A stretch of DNA of 58,025 nt from an uncultured Tenacibaculum sp. (lineage in GTDB: Bacteria; Bacteroidota; Bacteroidia; Flavobacteriales; Flavobacteriaceae): the NCBI RefSeq assembly GCF_947502995.1, contig NZ_CANNBW010000015.1:1-58025 (forward strand), in the 5' to 3' direction. How positions within the stretch are numbered: the stretch's first letter is position 1; the number at the start of each line of letters is the position of its first letter. A model generated the notes under the pieces. It saw nothing but the letters and a program-made list of their open reading frames with translations, ran no database searches and was not told where the DNA came from. The position numbers and the translations under genes are program-made. Below are positions 41,967 to 51,242 of this stretch, piece by piece.

Positions 41967-43577
41967 TTATTTGAATAAATTTATTGATACGGTTGCTAAT
42001 GCTGAATTTGGAAATTTTTTAAATGAATTTTCATAAGGTGTTAATCCAATTTCTTCTAAAGCCTTCATATATTCTTCAATTTCGATAATATATTGATCAG
42101 AATATCCATGAGTTGCATCATAAGCAGTAGCTGCTGTTTTTCCTAAGTTTTTAGCAACTAATTCAGGTTTAGAAGTATGTAATTCTATTAATAACAAACC
42201 AAATTTAGAAATATAAGGTTTCCACTTGTTAAAATGCTGTTTTAAAGATTCAACAACAAGATTATTATTTAATCGAACGCCTCTGTGAGTATAGGCTCCA
42301 GTTGCGTTAGTTTCTTTTAATTTCGGATTCGGTTTTGGAGTTTCCCAAATTCGATTATGATCTAAAAATGTACGTACGTTTAGTAAATCAGATAAATCGA
42401 TACCGTATTTCTCATTTAAATCTTTCGACATTGCTTCTGGATTTCCAATATCTCCCCAAATTACTTTTGCCCAAATATCGGCCTGAACTAAGTTTTTTCT
42501 TGTGATTTTTAAAGCAGCTTCATTGTAATCTACTCCAATTAGAAATAAAGGATGATCTTCTAAAACTTTACCACGTTCAGTTCTATTTTCAATAACATTA
42601 AATAAATGCTTTAAAAAAGCTCCATTACCACAGCCAACATCTAAAATTCCTTTTGGTTGTTCATGTATCGGTTTATTAAATAAATTGATAATGATTTCAT
42701 CTAAAACTTTAAAATACGCAGCATGCGCGCCACCACTTCCCCAAACATTCATTTCTCTATCTACATGAATTTCTTCATTCCCTTTTCCTTCTGATCTAAA
42801 AATTGTGGGATCACCAAAAATAAATTTATCTAGTTTACGCAGGGTTGGAATGTAAGAAACAGTAACTCCGTAAGCACTAGCTCTTCTAGCAAAGAACAAA
42901 CCAGTGTCAGTAAATTCGTAAGATTCTCCAGATTTATCAAACCATTTTAAATGTGTGAGTATATCTAATAATCGACCAAAATTTTCTGGATCTTTATGGA
43001 ATTCTTCAGCTTTAAACTTAGTTTGCATAAAATATTTATGAAACATTCCTTTCATACCTAGTAGAACTAGGGTAGGACCAACAATAATCCCTTCTATGTG
43101 AGATAAAATTTGTTCTTGAATTGCTTTAACCTTTTCGTCTTTAGAAATTTCAACCCCAAAATTCTGAGTGAAATTTTTAAATAGAGATTCTAATTTTAAG
43201 AAAGGTTTTACTTCAAATTTCCGTGAGCTAAATTGTTCTGAAAATTTTAATAATTCAGCTGCTTCTGTGTACATATTAAAATGATTAAAAGCAATTTCTG
43301 AAACTTCGTTTGTACTTACTTTAACTGTATTTAAAGTATTATCTACTTTATAAGTTAACCAACCTTGAGAAGCAAAAGTTCTAAGAGCTACGTTTAAATA
43401 TCCTTCGTTAGCTTTAAACATTTCAGAAAGTTCGCTTACACCAACAGTTTTTTGTTTGAGTAAATACTCTGTAATTCCTTTTTTATGAAGTTCAAAAGCA
43501 GCAGGGCAAGTTACAATTCCATCTAAATGTCTGAATAATTTACCTCTGAGTTTCGATTTTTCTTGTTTAGATAGCAT
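41967..43577 (-). CDS. Class I SAM methyltransferase with duplicated N-terminal dimerisation domain
   Basis: 536 residues. Two winged-helix/dimerisation units are repeated: LFRHLDGIVTCPAAFELHKK (about 14-33) and ILSHIEGIIVGPTLVLLGMK (about 154-173). The SAM-binding site DVGCGNGAFLKHLF is at 313-326, followed by IGVDYNEAALKIT and NVRTFLDHNRIW. The layout is that of O- or C-methyltransferases of secondary metabolism (AprA-related type by memory). It is paired with DUF4272. Product unknown. Confidence 0.8.
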   Translation of the reverse strand: MLSKQEKSKLRGKLFRHLDGIVTCPAAFELHKKGITEYLLKQKTVGVSELSEMFKANEGYLNVALRTFASQGWLTYKVDNTLNTVKVSTNEVSEIAFNHFNMYTEAAELLKFSEQFSSRKFEVKPFLKLESLFKNFTQNFGVEISKDEKVKAIQEQILSHIEGIIVGPTLVLLGMKGMFHKYFMQTKFKAEEFHKDPENFGRLLDILTHLKWFDKSGESYEFTDTGLFFARRASAYGVTVSYIPTLRKLDKFIFGDPTIFRSEGKGNEEIHVDREMNVWGSGGAHAAYFKVLDEIIINLFNKPIHEQPKGILDVGCGNGAFLKHLFNVIENRTERGKVLEDHPLFLIGVDYNEAALKITRKNLVQADIWAKVIWGDIGNPEAMSKDLNEKYGIDLSDLLNVRTFLDHNRIWETPKPNPKLKETNATGAYTHRGVRLNNNLVVESLKQHFNKWKPYISKFGLLLIELHTSKPELVAKNLGKTAATAYDATHGYSDQYIIEIEEYMKALEEIGLTPYENSFKKFPNSALATVSINLFK

Positions 43578-43926
43578 ATTGAAGGTTAGTTTGTTTATCT
43601 ATAAATTTAAACCTTTCATTGAAATATACTATAGAATTCTATTTTTTTTATTGGTCTTAAAAATAATTTAAACTATGCATTTTAGTGAATTTCACTTTCA
43701 TTCTCTAAAAACATTTATCGAATGCTATCAGCAATTAGCTTTTAGCGGTTAGCTTTTTAAAACTTTGCTAATAGCTGACAGCTAAGCGCAAAAATGATAT
43801 AAAAAATAACTTTCAGTCGTAACAAAAACTATGATAATTTTAGTCCATAGTGGTTTATTGTTTTTGTGTATGATTTCGTTACGTAACGAAATCACAGATA
43901 GAAAATCCGCTATAACTAGCAATGAA
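43578..43926. repeat. Repeat-rich spacer with AGCTAA-type repeats and a 24-bp palindrome
   Basis: 43723-43789 holds several copies of TTAGC/GCTAA in both orientations (CAGCAATTAGC, AGCGGTTAGC, GCTAATAGCTGACAGCTAAG). A perfect 24-bp palindrome, centre GTTAC|GTAAC, lies at 43871-43894. CCGCTATAACTAGCAATGAATTATACACGG, split at the stop codon, follows. Such sequences border gained genes in flavobacterial genomes. No gene here. Confidence 0.5.
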
Positions 43927-44110
43927 TTATACACGGTGTTGTGGATATGTGCTTTTTCTTTTCGGTTTCATTAAGGCCAATATTACTAATCCAATTCCTA
44001 ATAATGAACAAATCGTGCTAATTAGATATCTAATTTTTGTTAATCAAGCCAAAATAGCTAATCTAAAGCCTACGATAATCAATATAAACTCTAATGTTCT
44101 TTTTATTCAT
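43927..44110 (-). pseudogene. Broken two-helix membrane protein gene
   Basis: The ATG at 44110 overlaps the GNAT stop. After MNKKN a one-base shift is needed to read LEFILIIVGFRLAILA, then an in-frame TGA, then LTKIRYLISTICSLLGIGLV and a basic end (MKPKRKSTYPQHRV) to a TAA at 43927. Two helices with a basic end are a typical small membrane protein, so this was once a gene that has a frameshift and a nonsense codon. The opposing-strand frame over the same bases is a shadow. Confidence 0.55.
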
Positions 44111-44819
44111 TTAGTTCTGTTATTAATAAAAACGGACTGTATTCGATTCTATGTTTATTTGAAAAATATTTTACTTTATCTTCTTTTATTATTTTTCCAT
44201 TTTTGGTCAATCTTAAATTCCAATTACAGTTATAAGGTTGAATTATTGGTAATAATAGCTTATTTAAATTTGAATTAATTTCCCAAGTCCATTTTGGTTC
44301 ATGGTTTTTTATTTGATAAGGCTCAACATTCCATAATTCGATTTTATTATCAGAATTGTTTTTTGTCGTTTGTTGAGTTTCAATTAATGGTTTATAGTAA
44401 GTCAATTCAGATTCAGAATATCCTCTATCTGGAAATTTGATAAAATCCATTTTTCTCCAAAAACCTTCTGACTCTATTGGCGAACAAAATAATTTAATGG
44501 CAAAAAATCCTTTTTCTTTAAAAAAATCAGCAATTTGGTTAAAGAAATATTTACCAATTCCGCTATTTCGATTTTCGGGTTTGATTTCCATAATATCAAT
44601 TTCGACATAGATCTCTCCTTTGCTCCAAACTAAAAATCCGATTGGTAAATCATTATTATTTAAAGTTATAAATTCCTTATCTCTAAATGCTTTTTCTATA
44701 ATTTTCCATTTACAATAAAATCCGTTTCCAGAAGTTTTTTCTTCTTCAATTAACCATTTTTCAACTTCTTTCAGGTCAGATTTAGTTGGCGAAATATTTA
44801 ATTTAAAGTCTAATTTCAT
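44103..44819 (-). CDS. GNAT family N-acetyltransferase
   Basis: 238 residues. GNAT domain about 30-135: VEIDIMEIKPENRNSGIGKY holds motif A (the Q/R-x-x-G-x-G/A form as RNSGIG), then FFKEKGFFAIKLFCSP and FWRKMDF. The C-terminal 90 residues have no known domain (WNVEPYQIKNHEPKWTWEI). Acetyl acceptor unknown. It lies between repeats and a broken membrane gene, which suggests a recently gained segment. Confidence 0.8.
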   Translation of the reverse strand: MKLDFKLNISPTKSDLKEVEKWLIEEEKTSGNGFYCKWKIIEKAFRDKEFITLNNNDLPIGFLVWSKGEIYVEIDIMEIKPENRNSGIGKYFFNQIADFFKEKGFFAIKLFCSPIESEGFWRKMDFIKFPDRGYSESELTYYKPLIETQQTTKNNSDNKIELWNVEPYQIKNHEPKWTWEINSNLNKLLLPIIQPYNCNWNLRLTKNGKIIKEDKVKYFSNKHRIEYSPFLLITELNE

Positions 44820-44840
44820 TAGTTTACATGATTTTTTGTA

Positions 44841-46784
44841 TTACTGACAGCTCAGAATAACTGCAGTTCTTTTAGGAATTAAAATAGTTGTTTTGTTTTC
44901 TTTGATTTGAAAATCCGTAGTACTAAATATAGTAGAAAATTTAGTTGTTTTTTTCTTCGGAAGTTGTATTGATGTTGATGAATTTCCAACGTTGAAAATA
45001 ACATAAATTTCTTCATCCTTCGAATAACGTTTGTATAGTAAAACTTCTGGATTCTCTTGTGTTATATATTCAATTTCACCATGAATTAATACAGGATTTT
45101 CTTTTCTAACTTTTATGATTTCTTGGTAAAAATCGAAAAGCTTATGATTAAAGTTTACCTTATCTACTGGTCTTTTTTGTTGAAGAGGATGTGTGGTTTC
45201 ATCTTCAAAAGTATATTCAGGCCAAATTAAAGGCTTTCTACAAGAAGGATCATCTGCGCCCCACATTCCCATTTCATCTCCTGCATAAATATGTGGAGCT
45301 CCAAAATATGTATGTTGATGAGTAATTAAAAGTTTTAAAGTTTCTAGTGTTGCATTATCAGGTTTATGAATTTTATAATCAGGATTTTCATGAACTTTAC
45401 ATCCGAATTTATATGGAGTGTTATTAAATAATGAAGTAAGTAATCTTGGTGTATCAAAACCTCCAGTGTAGTTCATCATTGCATAATTATTTGCTTTTCT
45501 AATGCCATGTGTAAAAGTTTGCAAACTATCTATAAATTGTTGTGAGGTGATATTTTTAGGAGTTTCACTAAAAAAATGTCTAGATGCTCTATACCATCTG
45601 TAATTCATCACTGCATCAAAAATGGTATCTTTAACAAATGGTTCAGGATTTAAAAGCTTGTCAGGCCACTGTTCCCACCAAATTTCTCCTAATAAATATG
45701 CATCTGGATTAATATTTCGAACTTGTTTTCTAAAGTCTTTCCAGAAATTTAAAGGCATTTCTCCAGCTACATCTAATCGATAACCATCCACACCATCTGA
45801 AGGATCACCATCTCCATTTGGATCTAACCATCGTTTCGTAATATTGAAAATATGTTTTTTTACGGCTTCACTGTATATATTTCCTTCAAAAGCATTTACC
45901 TTAACTGATAAATCTTGTTTTTGTGTTTCCTTAATTTCAGGGAGTTCGTGAACACCAGACCAACCATGATATTTAAATTCGTTTTCTGGAGTCTTAAGAT
46001 TATCAAATTTATCAATCCAATACCAATCTTTATATTTTGATTTTTCTTGATTTTTTAAAACATCTTGCCATGCCCAAAATGTTTCTCCTGTATGATTCCA
46101 AGAATAATCTAAAATTACTTTAATGTTTCTCTTATGAAATTCATCGATGACTTTTAAAAATAGTTTATCAGCTTCTGTAAATTGCCAAGTATTAGGATCA
46201 TCTGGAATTTCTTTTTCAATAGTTTCAATGTCTTTTTGAGGATTTGGACCAAAATTACGATCGATATGTCTCCAATTTCTTGCATCGTATTTATGAAGGG
46301 AAGGCGCATCGTTTAAAGGTCTAAAATAAATGGCAGAAACACCTAAAGAATCTAAATAATTAATTTTATCTAAAACACCTTGTAAATCGCCATCGTAGCG
46401 TCTCATTTGAACTTTATCTACAAATTTAGTTAATGTGTTTCCGTAGAAATCTTTATGGTTTTTATAGTCTTTAAAATATGGATCATCTTTATACCAATCT
46501 TGTGTCCATGGAGTAATTTTCCAACCTTTTGGAACAAAACCAGGATAAGAACCTTTAATATCTTCTGAAGTCGGATCATTAGTTGTATCTCCGTTATGGA
46601 AACGTTCAACAGCGATTTCATACCAAACAACTTCCTTAGCCCATTTTGGTGGAGCATCTAAAAGAGTAGAAGCACTATGGTTTATCTGAATTTCTTTTTG
46701 AACTTCTTTTTTACAACTAATACAGCATAAAAATAATGTTACAAATACGAATTGTTTGATTAAAATTGAGTGTTGAAATCTCAT
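44841..46784 (-). CDS. GH13 alpha-amylase family lipoprotein
   Basis: 647 residues. Lipoprotein signal ending FLCCISC. (beta/alpha)8 domain with the three catalytic acids: D338 in DGYRLDVA (nucleophile), E367 in LLGEIWW (acid/base), and D444 in GGFDTPR. A first conserved block WAKEVVWYEIAVERFHNGD opens the barrel and a C-terminal beta domain starts near 590. Probably an outer-membrane or periplasmic alpha-glucan hydrolase; starch, cyclodextrin or glycogen oligomers cannot be distinguished. No SusC/D pair is adjacent. Confidence 0.92.
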   Translation of the reverse strand: MRFQHSILIKQFVFVTLFLCCISCKKEVQKEIQINHSASTLLDAPPKWAKEVVWYEIAVERFHNGDTTNDPTSEDIKGSYPGFVPKGWKITPWTQDWYKDDPYFKDYKNHKDFYGNTLTKFVDKVQMRRYDGDLQGVLDKINYLDSLGVSAIYFRPLNDAPSLHKYDARNWRHIDRNFGPNPQKDIETIEKEIPDDPNTWQFTEADKLFLKVIDEFHKRNIKVILDYSWNHTGETFWAWQDVLKNQEKSKYKDWYWIDKFDNLKTPENEFKYHGWSGVHELPEIKETQKQDLSVKVNAFEGNIYSEAVKKHIFNITKRWLDPNGDGDPSDGVDGYRLDVAGEMPLNFWKDFRKQVRNINPDAYLLGEIWWEQWPDKLLNPEPFVKDTIFDAVMNYRWYRASRHFFSETPKNITSQQFIDSLQTFTHGIRKANNYAMMNYTGGFDTPRLLTSLFNNTPYKFGCKVHENPDYKIHKPDNATLETLKLLITHQHTYFGAPHIYAGDEMGMWGADDPSCRKPLIWPEYTFEDETTHPLQQKRPVDKVNFNHKLFDFYQEIIKVRKENPVLIHGEIEYITQENPEVLLYKRYSKDEEIYVIFNVGNSSTSIQLPKKKTTKFSTIFSTTDFQIKENKTTILIPKRTAVILSCQ

Positions 46785-46797
46785 AAGAAAACAGAAA

Positions 46798-47178
46798 TTA
46801 AATTAATTGTAGTGAAGAATTAGAAGAAATAGTACTCATGTCTTCTATTGATTTAAAAGTGCCTATTTTTATACCTGGGCTAGAAGTTCTAGGTTTTGTT
46901 CCGTCTCCATAACTGGTATTTCCGTACATAAAAAGGATGCCGAATTTTTCTGATTCTTTAGGAGAACGCCAATAGACAACATCACCAATTTCAAAAATTT
47001 CTTTTTGGCTACCGTCAAATTCAATATCTAAATCGTACTGATAAAAGAAAACTTCTCCTCCGATATTATTTGCAACTCCTGTTAGCGAATCATGTTTTAT
47101 AAGTTTATTATACATGTAAGATGAAGTATCCCATTCTATTTCTATCTGATTATCGTTGTATTGAAGTAGTCCTTTCAT
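46798..47178 (-). CDS. Cyclophilin-like fold protein (TM1367/DUF3830-like)
   Basis: 126 residues. The core GDVVYWRSPKESEKFGILFMYG followed by PRTSSPGIKIGTFKSI resembles the small cyclophilin-like proteins of archaea and bacteria, which have lost the isomerase site. No signal. It begins 13 bp upstream of the GH13 gene, in the same direction. Function unknown. Confidence 0.6.
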   Translation of the reverse strand: MKGLLQYNDNQIEIEWDTSSYMYNKLIKHDSLTGVANNIGGEVFFYQYDLDIEFDGSQKEIFEIGDVVYWRSPKESEKFGILFMYGNTSYGDGTKPRTSSPGIKIGTFKSIEDMSTISSNSSLQLI

Positions 47179-47288
47179 TATTTAAATGCATTCTTTAGAA
47201 AGGTTCAAGTTAATTATTTTGTAGAAACGATAGTATGACTTTAACTCTTATTTTTAAGTATGTAAAGTTTAATCTATGAATAACAAAA

Positions 47289-47331
47289 AACACTAGTAAT
47301 AATAGAAATGAATCATACTTTACTAGTGTTT
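47289..47331 (-). terminator. Terminator of the lipoprotein gene
   Basis: Inverted repeat CACTAGTAA/TTACTAGTG in arms of about 11 bp at 47289-47299 and 47321-47331, followed on the minus strand by six T. Confidence 0.7.
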
Positions 47332-47355
47332 AAATTGTAATAAAAATACTCTTAT

Positions 47356-48117
47356 TTATGCCTCAGCTTTATTGTTTTTCTGAGCATTAATTAAAGCAAT
47401 TAAGTTTTTAAGAGGCTTTTTAATTGTTGATGATTTGGCTTTTTCTAAAACAGAAGTAGCTTTATTTAACAATCTTTCATAGTCAGCATCTGGATATACC
47501 TGAATTAACTCCTTAAAATAGGTGTTAATACCATTAGCATAAGTTTCTTTCTCTTTTTCATAGAATGCATTTTCCTTCGCTGCTAGGTTTAGGTATTTTC
47601 CGTAGTTAATCATTAACTTTTTAATGCGAGATTTTATTTTATCATCTAATTCTTCGTCTTTTACATCTTTTGAGTTTGCTAAAACTTGATCAAACTCTAT
47701 GTCGAAAGCTGCCAATTGTAACCCTAATCCGAACTGCCAAATCTCAAGCATTTCTTTGCCATATAAAAATTTATCACTTGAATCAGTAATATTATAGATT
47801 TGATTCATGTCTTTCCATTGTGATAAGAAATCCGAAGCAATCTTATTTTTTTGGTTAAAGTTTAATTTATTGTTGTCTAAAAGAACTCTGTAATTTTGTG
47901 GGTTAGTTAATTTTTCGAGTACAATTCTTTGCTCAGGATTATCAAATGTTGGCTTCGTTTCATTACCCTCATAAGCATAACGTAAATCGAAAATAACTTT
48001 ATCATAATCATTAACATCCCAGTATTCTTTGTTAACAGGGAAATTATGTTTCTCAGTAGAACAACTAATAAAATATATTGCTGTTAATAATACTATAAAA
48101 ACATTACTTCTTTTCAT
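47356..48117 (-). CDS. Lipoprotein of unknown function
   Basis: 253 residues. Lipoprotein signal ending YFISC (Cys20) then helix-rich with lysines (about 100-250 looks all-helical: FYEKEKETYANGINTYFKEL). No family I can name. It lies alone with a terminator. Confidence 0.75.
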   Translation of the reverse strand: MKRSNVFIVLLTAIYFISCSTEKHNFPVNKEYWDVNDYDKVIFDLRYAYEGNETKPTFDNPEQRIVLEKLTNPQNYRVLLDNNKLNFNQKNKIASDFLSQWKDMNQIYNITDSSDKFLYGKEMLEIWQFGLGLQLAAFDIEFDQVLANSKDVKDEELDDKIKSRIKKLMINYGKYLNLAAKENAFYEKEKETYANGINTYFKELIQVYPDADYERLLNKATSVLEKAKSSTIKKPLKNLIALINAQKNNKAEA

Positions 48118-48329
48118 TAGATGAAATTTTTGGTTTTTAAATTCTGGGGCAAATGTATAAAACTGAGTGTTTTGATAATGAGCTTTTTATGTTAACTGTA
48201 TGTGTAGCAACAAAAAATAAAAAAGAAGCAATTTTTTTATTATAAAATGCCGTTTTTACATCATTTTTATTGAAGTAAAGCTGGTTTTTTAACAAAAATG
48301 AGTGTTAAAATATTTCAATTTGTAACGTA

Positions 48330-48875
48330 TTACTCTTTAATATTAGTAACAATTGCGTTAAAAACGTCTTCATAATATTCACTGTACTGAGGTAAAAGTA
48401 CATTTTTGTATTCTGAAGTATGCTTCAGTATATCTAAATCATATAATTTTAATCCAGCAACTTCACTTTCTTGGATTGTTAATGTTTCTATAGGTACTTT
48501 TAGTTCAGCAATAAATACATGATGAAATTCATTATCTATAATTCCGTTAGGATGATTTACTTGATGTTTCCTTGTTCCTATTTTAATTAAATTTTCTGGA
48601 GAAATATGATAGCCAATTTCTTCTTGTACTTCTCTTAGGGCAGCTGTTTCAATAATTTCTCCAGCACCAATATGACCAGCAACAGAAATATCCCACAATC
48701 CTGGAAAAACTTTCTTAGTAAAAGCTCTTTGTTGTAGTAGTATTTTACGATCAGTAGTATAAATCCAAATATGAACAGTAGGATGGAAGTAACCGTATTT
48801 ATGTGCTTCAGATTTTAAACAAGTTTTTCCGGTATAATTTCCTTGTTCATCAACGATGTCAATTAATTCATCCAT
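48330..48875 (-). CDS. Nudix hydrolase (IPP isomerase/YfcD-like)
   Basis: 181 residues. Nudix box GHIGAGEIIETAALREVQEE (G-x5-E-x7-REVxEE), preceded by the EYYF-type HIWIYTTDRKILLQQR strand found in IPP isomerase-like Nudix enzymes. Substrate not determinable. The start is directly next to the class V aminotransferase stop (1-bp gap). Confidence 0.85.
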   Translation of the reverse strand: MDELIDIVDEQGNYTGKTCLKSEAHKYGYFHPTVHIWIYTTDRKILLQQRAFTKKVFPGLWDISVAGHIGAGEIIETAALREVQEEIGYHISPENLIKIGTRKHQVNHPNGIIDNEFHHVFIAELKVPIETLTIQESEVAGLKLYDLDILKHTSEYKNVLLPQYSEYYEDVFNAIVTNIKE

Positions 48876-48876
48876 A

Positions 48877-50025
48877 TTAAGAGATTTCAGAAAGAATACA
48901 TTTAGTTAGTTTTTCAAAATGCGCTTCAGTATTGTATAAATGACAAGAAATTCGAATGTAATCACCTCTAAAAGAAACAAATATTTTCTCATGAGCTAAT
49001 CTTTCTTTTAAAGCATTTTTGTCAATAGATTCAGGTAGTTTAATTCCAAATAAATGTTTAGCTCTGTAGGTATCTTCTTCAATTTCGCATCCAGCTTTTT
49101 TAAGCTGAGAAATAGAAGATGATGTGATTTTATGACAATATTCTTGAAGATCTGAAGCTTTCCATTTTAATAATTGAGAAATCGCAGCTATTTGCATTTG
49201 GATATAGATAAAACTTCCGTGTTCACCAACAGAATAGCGATTAGCTAATGCTTTATAGTTAGATTCATAATTGGTAAGATTGGTTAAATTTTCACTACCT
49301 AATCGATTTGCCCAGTTTTCTTCAATTGGATTTCCGTCATCAAAATAAGATCCGAAATAGGCATAACCACAACCATAAGGTCCGAAAAGCCACTTGTAAC
49401 CTGCACAAACCATAGCATCAGGTTGAATTTCTTCAACAGAAAAAGGTAAGACTCCTACAGATTGACTTCCATCTATAATCAAAAGTGAATTATGCTGTCT
49501 AGTTTTTTTGCGAATAGCTTTCAAGTCAAAAATAGTTCCGTTTGCCCAATGAATATTTCCCAAAGCAATTAATCCAGTATTATCATTTATGGTATTTAAT
49601 ATTGCTTCATTCCATAGTTTTCCGTTAATTTCTTGTTGAACTATTTTAAGTTTAGCATTGTGTTTTTTTGCTAATTTTTCCCACACATAATAATTACTAG
49701 GAAACTGTTCTTCAATTAATACAATTTCACTGTTTTCCTTTAAAGAAATATTATGAGCTATAGTTGCTAATCCGTAAGAAACAGAAGGAATGTTTGCAAT
49801 TCTATTGTAATCATTTACATTAATAAGTTGAGCGAAAAGTTGCTTTAATTCCGTTACAGGATTAAAGAAGTCTGAACTTGGTATTAAGTAAGGTTTACTT
49901 TTTTCTTTTACGGCTCTAAGACCGGCTTCTTCAATACTTTTGAAAGAAGGAGATAGGCTTGCTATATTCAGGTAAGTTACATCTTCTGGAAGATCAAATA
50001 AATGCTTTTGACTTGTTAAACTCAT
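48877..50025 (-). CDS. Class V PLP aminotransferase
   Basis: 382 residues from the ATG at 50025. An upstream ATG at 50082 falls inside the stem of the neighbouring terminator, so it is unlikely. PLP site: SQSVGVLPF (aspartate upstream in IIDGSQS) and the Schiff-base lysine in MVCAGYKWLFGP. The family includes cysteine desulfurases and isopenicillin-epimerase-like enzymes; the absence of a cysteine in the active loop speaks against a desulfurase. Substrate unknown. Confidence 0.85.
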   Translation of the reverse strand: MSLTSQKHLFDLPEDVTYLNIASLSPSFKSIEEAGLRAVKEKSKPYLIPSSDFFNPVTELKQLFAQLINVNDYNRIANIPSVSYGLATIAHNISLKENSEIVLIEEQFPSNYYVWEKLAKKHNAKLKIVQQEINGKLWNEAILNTINDNTGLIALGNIHWANGTIFDLKAIRKKTRQHNSLLIIDGSQSVGVLPFSVEEIQPDAMVCAGYKWLFGPYGCGYAYFGSYFDDGNPIEENWANRLGSENLTNLTNYESNYKALANRYSVGEHGSFIYIQMQIAAISQLLKWKASDLQEYCHKITSSSISQLKKAGCEIEEDTYRAKHLFGIKLPESIDKNALKERLAHEKIFVSFRGDYIRISCHLYNTEAHFEKLTKCILSEIS

Positions 50026-50054
50026 TTGAATTGATTTTCCATAAAAATAAAAAA

Positions 50055-50112
50055 TGTCATTTTGAACTTTAGTTAAAATCATTAGAGATTTTTAAACTTG
50101 TTCAAAATGACA
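50055..50112 (-). terminator. Terminator after the M42 peptidase gene
   Basis: A perfect 13-bp stem (50055-50067 with 50100-50112) around a 32-nt loop, followed on the minus strand by a T run. The arm TGTCATTTTGAAC is a sequence often seen in flavobacterial intergenic dyads. Confidence 0.7.
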
Positions 50113-50135
50113 CAAAATTAATATTGCTGTTATTT

Positions 50136-51227
50136 TTATTTGAAATAAGAGAAATCTTCTCCGTTTTCAATTTTTAATAAAGCTTGATATATCATTTTTA
50201 TCACATTCTCTACATCTTCTCTATGAACCATTTCTACAGTTGTGTGCATATATCTTAGAGGTAAAGAAATTAAAGCAGAAGCAACTCCTCCGTTACTGTA
50301 AGCAAAAGCATCAGTATCAGTTCCAGTAGCTCTAGATAAAGCAGAACGTTGGAAAGGAATGTTATTTTCTTCGGCTCCTTCGATAATTAAATCACGAAGT
50401 TTTTGTTGTACAGCTGGAGCATAAGCTACAACTGGACCTTTACCAATTTCTAAATGACCTTGTTTCTTTTGGTCGATCATTGGAGTAGTAGTATCATGAG
50501 TTACATCAGTCACGATAGCTACATTTGGCTTAATAGTTTGCGTAATCATTTCAGCACCACGTAAACCAATTTCTTCTTGAACCGAGTTAGTAATGTATAA
50601 ACCAAAAGGTAGTTCCTTTTTATTCTCATGAAGTAAACGAGCCACTTCAGCAATCATAAAACCACCCATTCTATTGTCTAAAGCTCTACAAACAAATTTA
50701 TCTCCATTTAATACATGAAATTCATCTGGATATGTAATTACACAACCCACATGAACACCTAAAGCTTCAACTTCTTCTTTGTTTGCACATCCAACATCTA
50801 TAAAAATGTTATCTGGTTTTGGTGGAGTTTCATTTCCTCGATCTCTAGTATGAATTGCAGGCCAACCAAACACACCCTTTACAATTCCATTTTTAGTGTG
50901 AATATTTACAACTTTACTTGGTGCAATTTGGTGATCACTTCCACCATTTCTAATCACATAAATTAATCCATTATCTGAAATATAATTTACATACCAAGAA
51001 ATTTCATCTGCATGCCCTTCTATAACTACTTTATATTTTGCATCTGGATTAATAACTCCAACTGCACTACCGTATGTATCGGTAATAAAATCATCAACAT
51101 ATGGTTTTAAGTAATCCATCCATATTTTCTGACCTTCCCACTCGTATCCTGTAGGAGCGGCGTTATTTAAGTATCTTTGTAAAAAATCAAGTGATTTTTC
51201 GTTTAAAATAGATTTGTTTTCTCCCAT
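50136..51227 (-). CDS. M42 family metallopeptidase (glutamyl/leucyl aminopeptidase type)
   Basis: 363 residues. Zinc ligands and catalytic residues: GHADEISWYV (H and D), CRALDNRMGG (D), SVQEEIGLRGA (EE) and RYMHTTVEMVHRED (H). The family forms tetrahedral TET dodecamers that trim peptides. Cytosolic. Preceded 15 bp by the acyltransferase gene on the same strand, so probably co-transcribed with it. Confidence 0.93.
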   Translation of the reverse strand: MGENKSILNEKSLDFLQRYLNNAAPTGYEWEGQKIWMDYLKPYVDDFITDTYGSAVGVINPDAKYKVVIEGHADEISWYVNYISDNGLIYVIRNGGSDHQIAPSKVVNIHTKNGIVKGVFGWPAIHTRDRGNETPPKPDNIFIDVGCANKEEVEALGVHVGCVITYPDEFHVLNGDKFVCRALDNRMGGFMIAEVARLLHENKKELPFGLYITNSVQEEIGLRGAEMITQTIKPNVAIVTDVTHDTTTPMIDQKKQGHLEIGKGPVVAYAPAVQQKLRDLIIEGAEENNIPFQRSALSRATGTDTDAFAYSNGGVASALISLPLRYMHTTVEMVHREDVENVIKMIYQALLKIENGEDFSYFK

Positions 51228-51242
51228 TATAGTATATGTTAA

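Noticed and set aside
43922..44278. 118-codon plus-strand ORF
   Set aside because: It lies opposite the GNAT gene and the broken membrane gene, which show clear protein patterns; its own product has no coherent domain.
50026..50082. Upstream ATG of the class V aminotransferase
   Set aside because: It falls in the arm of the terminator behind the M42 gene; the ATG at 50025 fits the family start.
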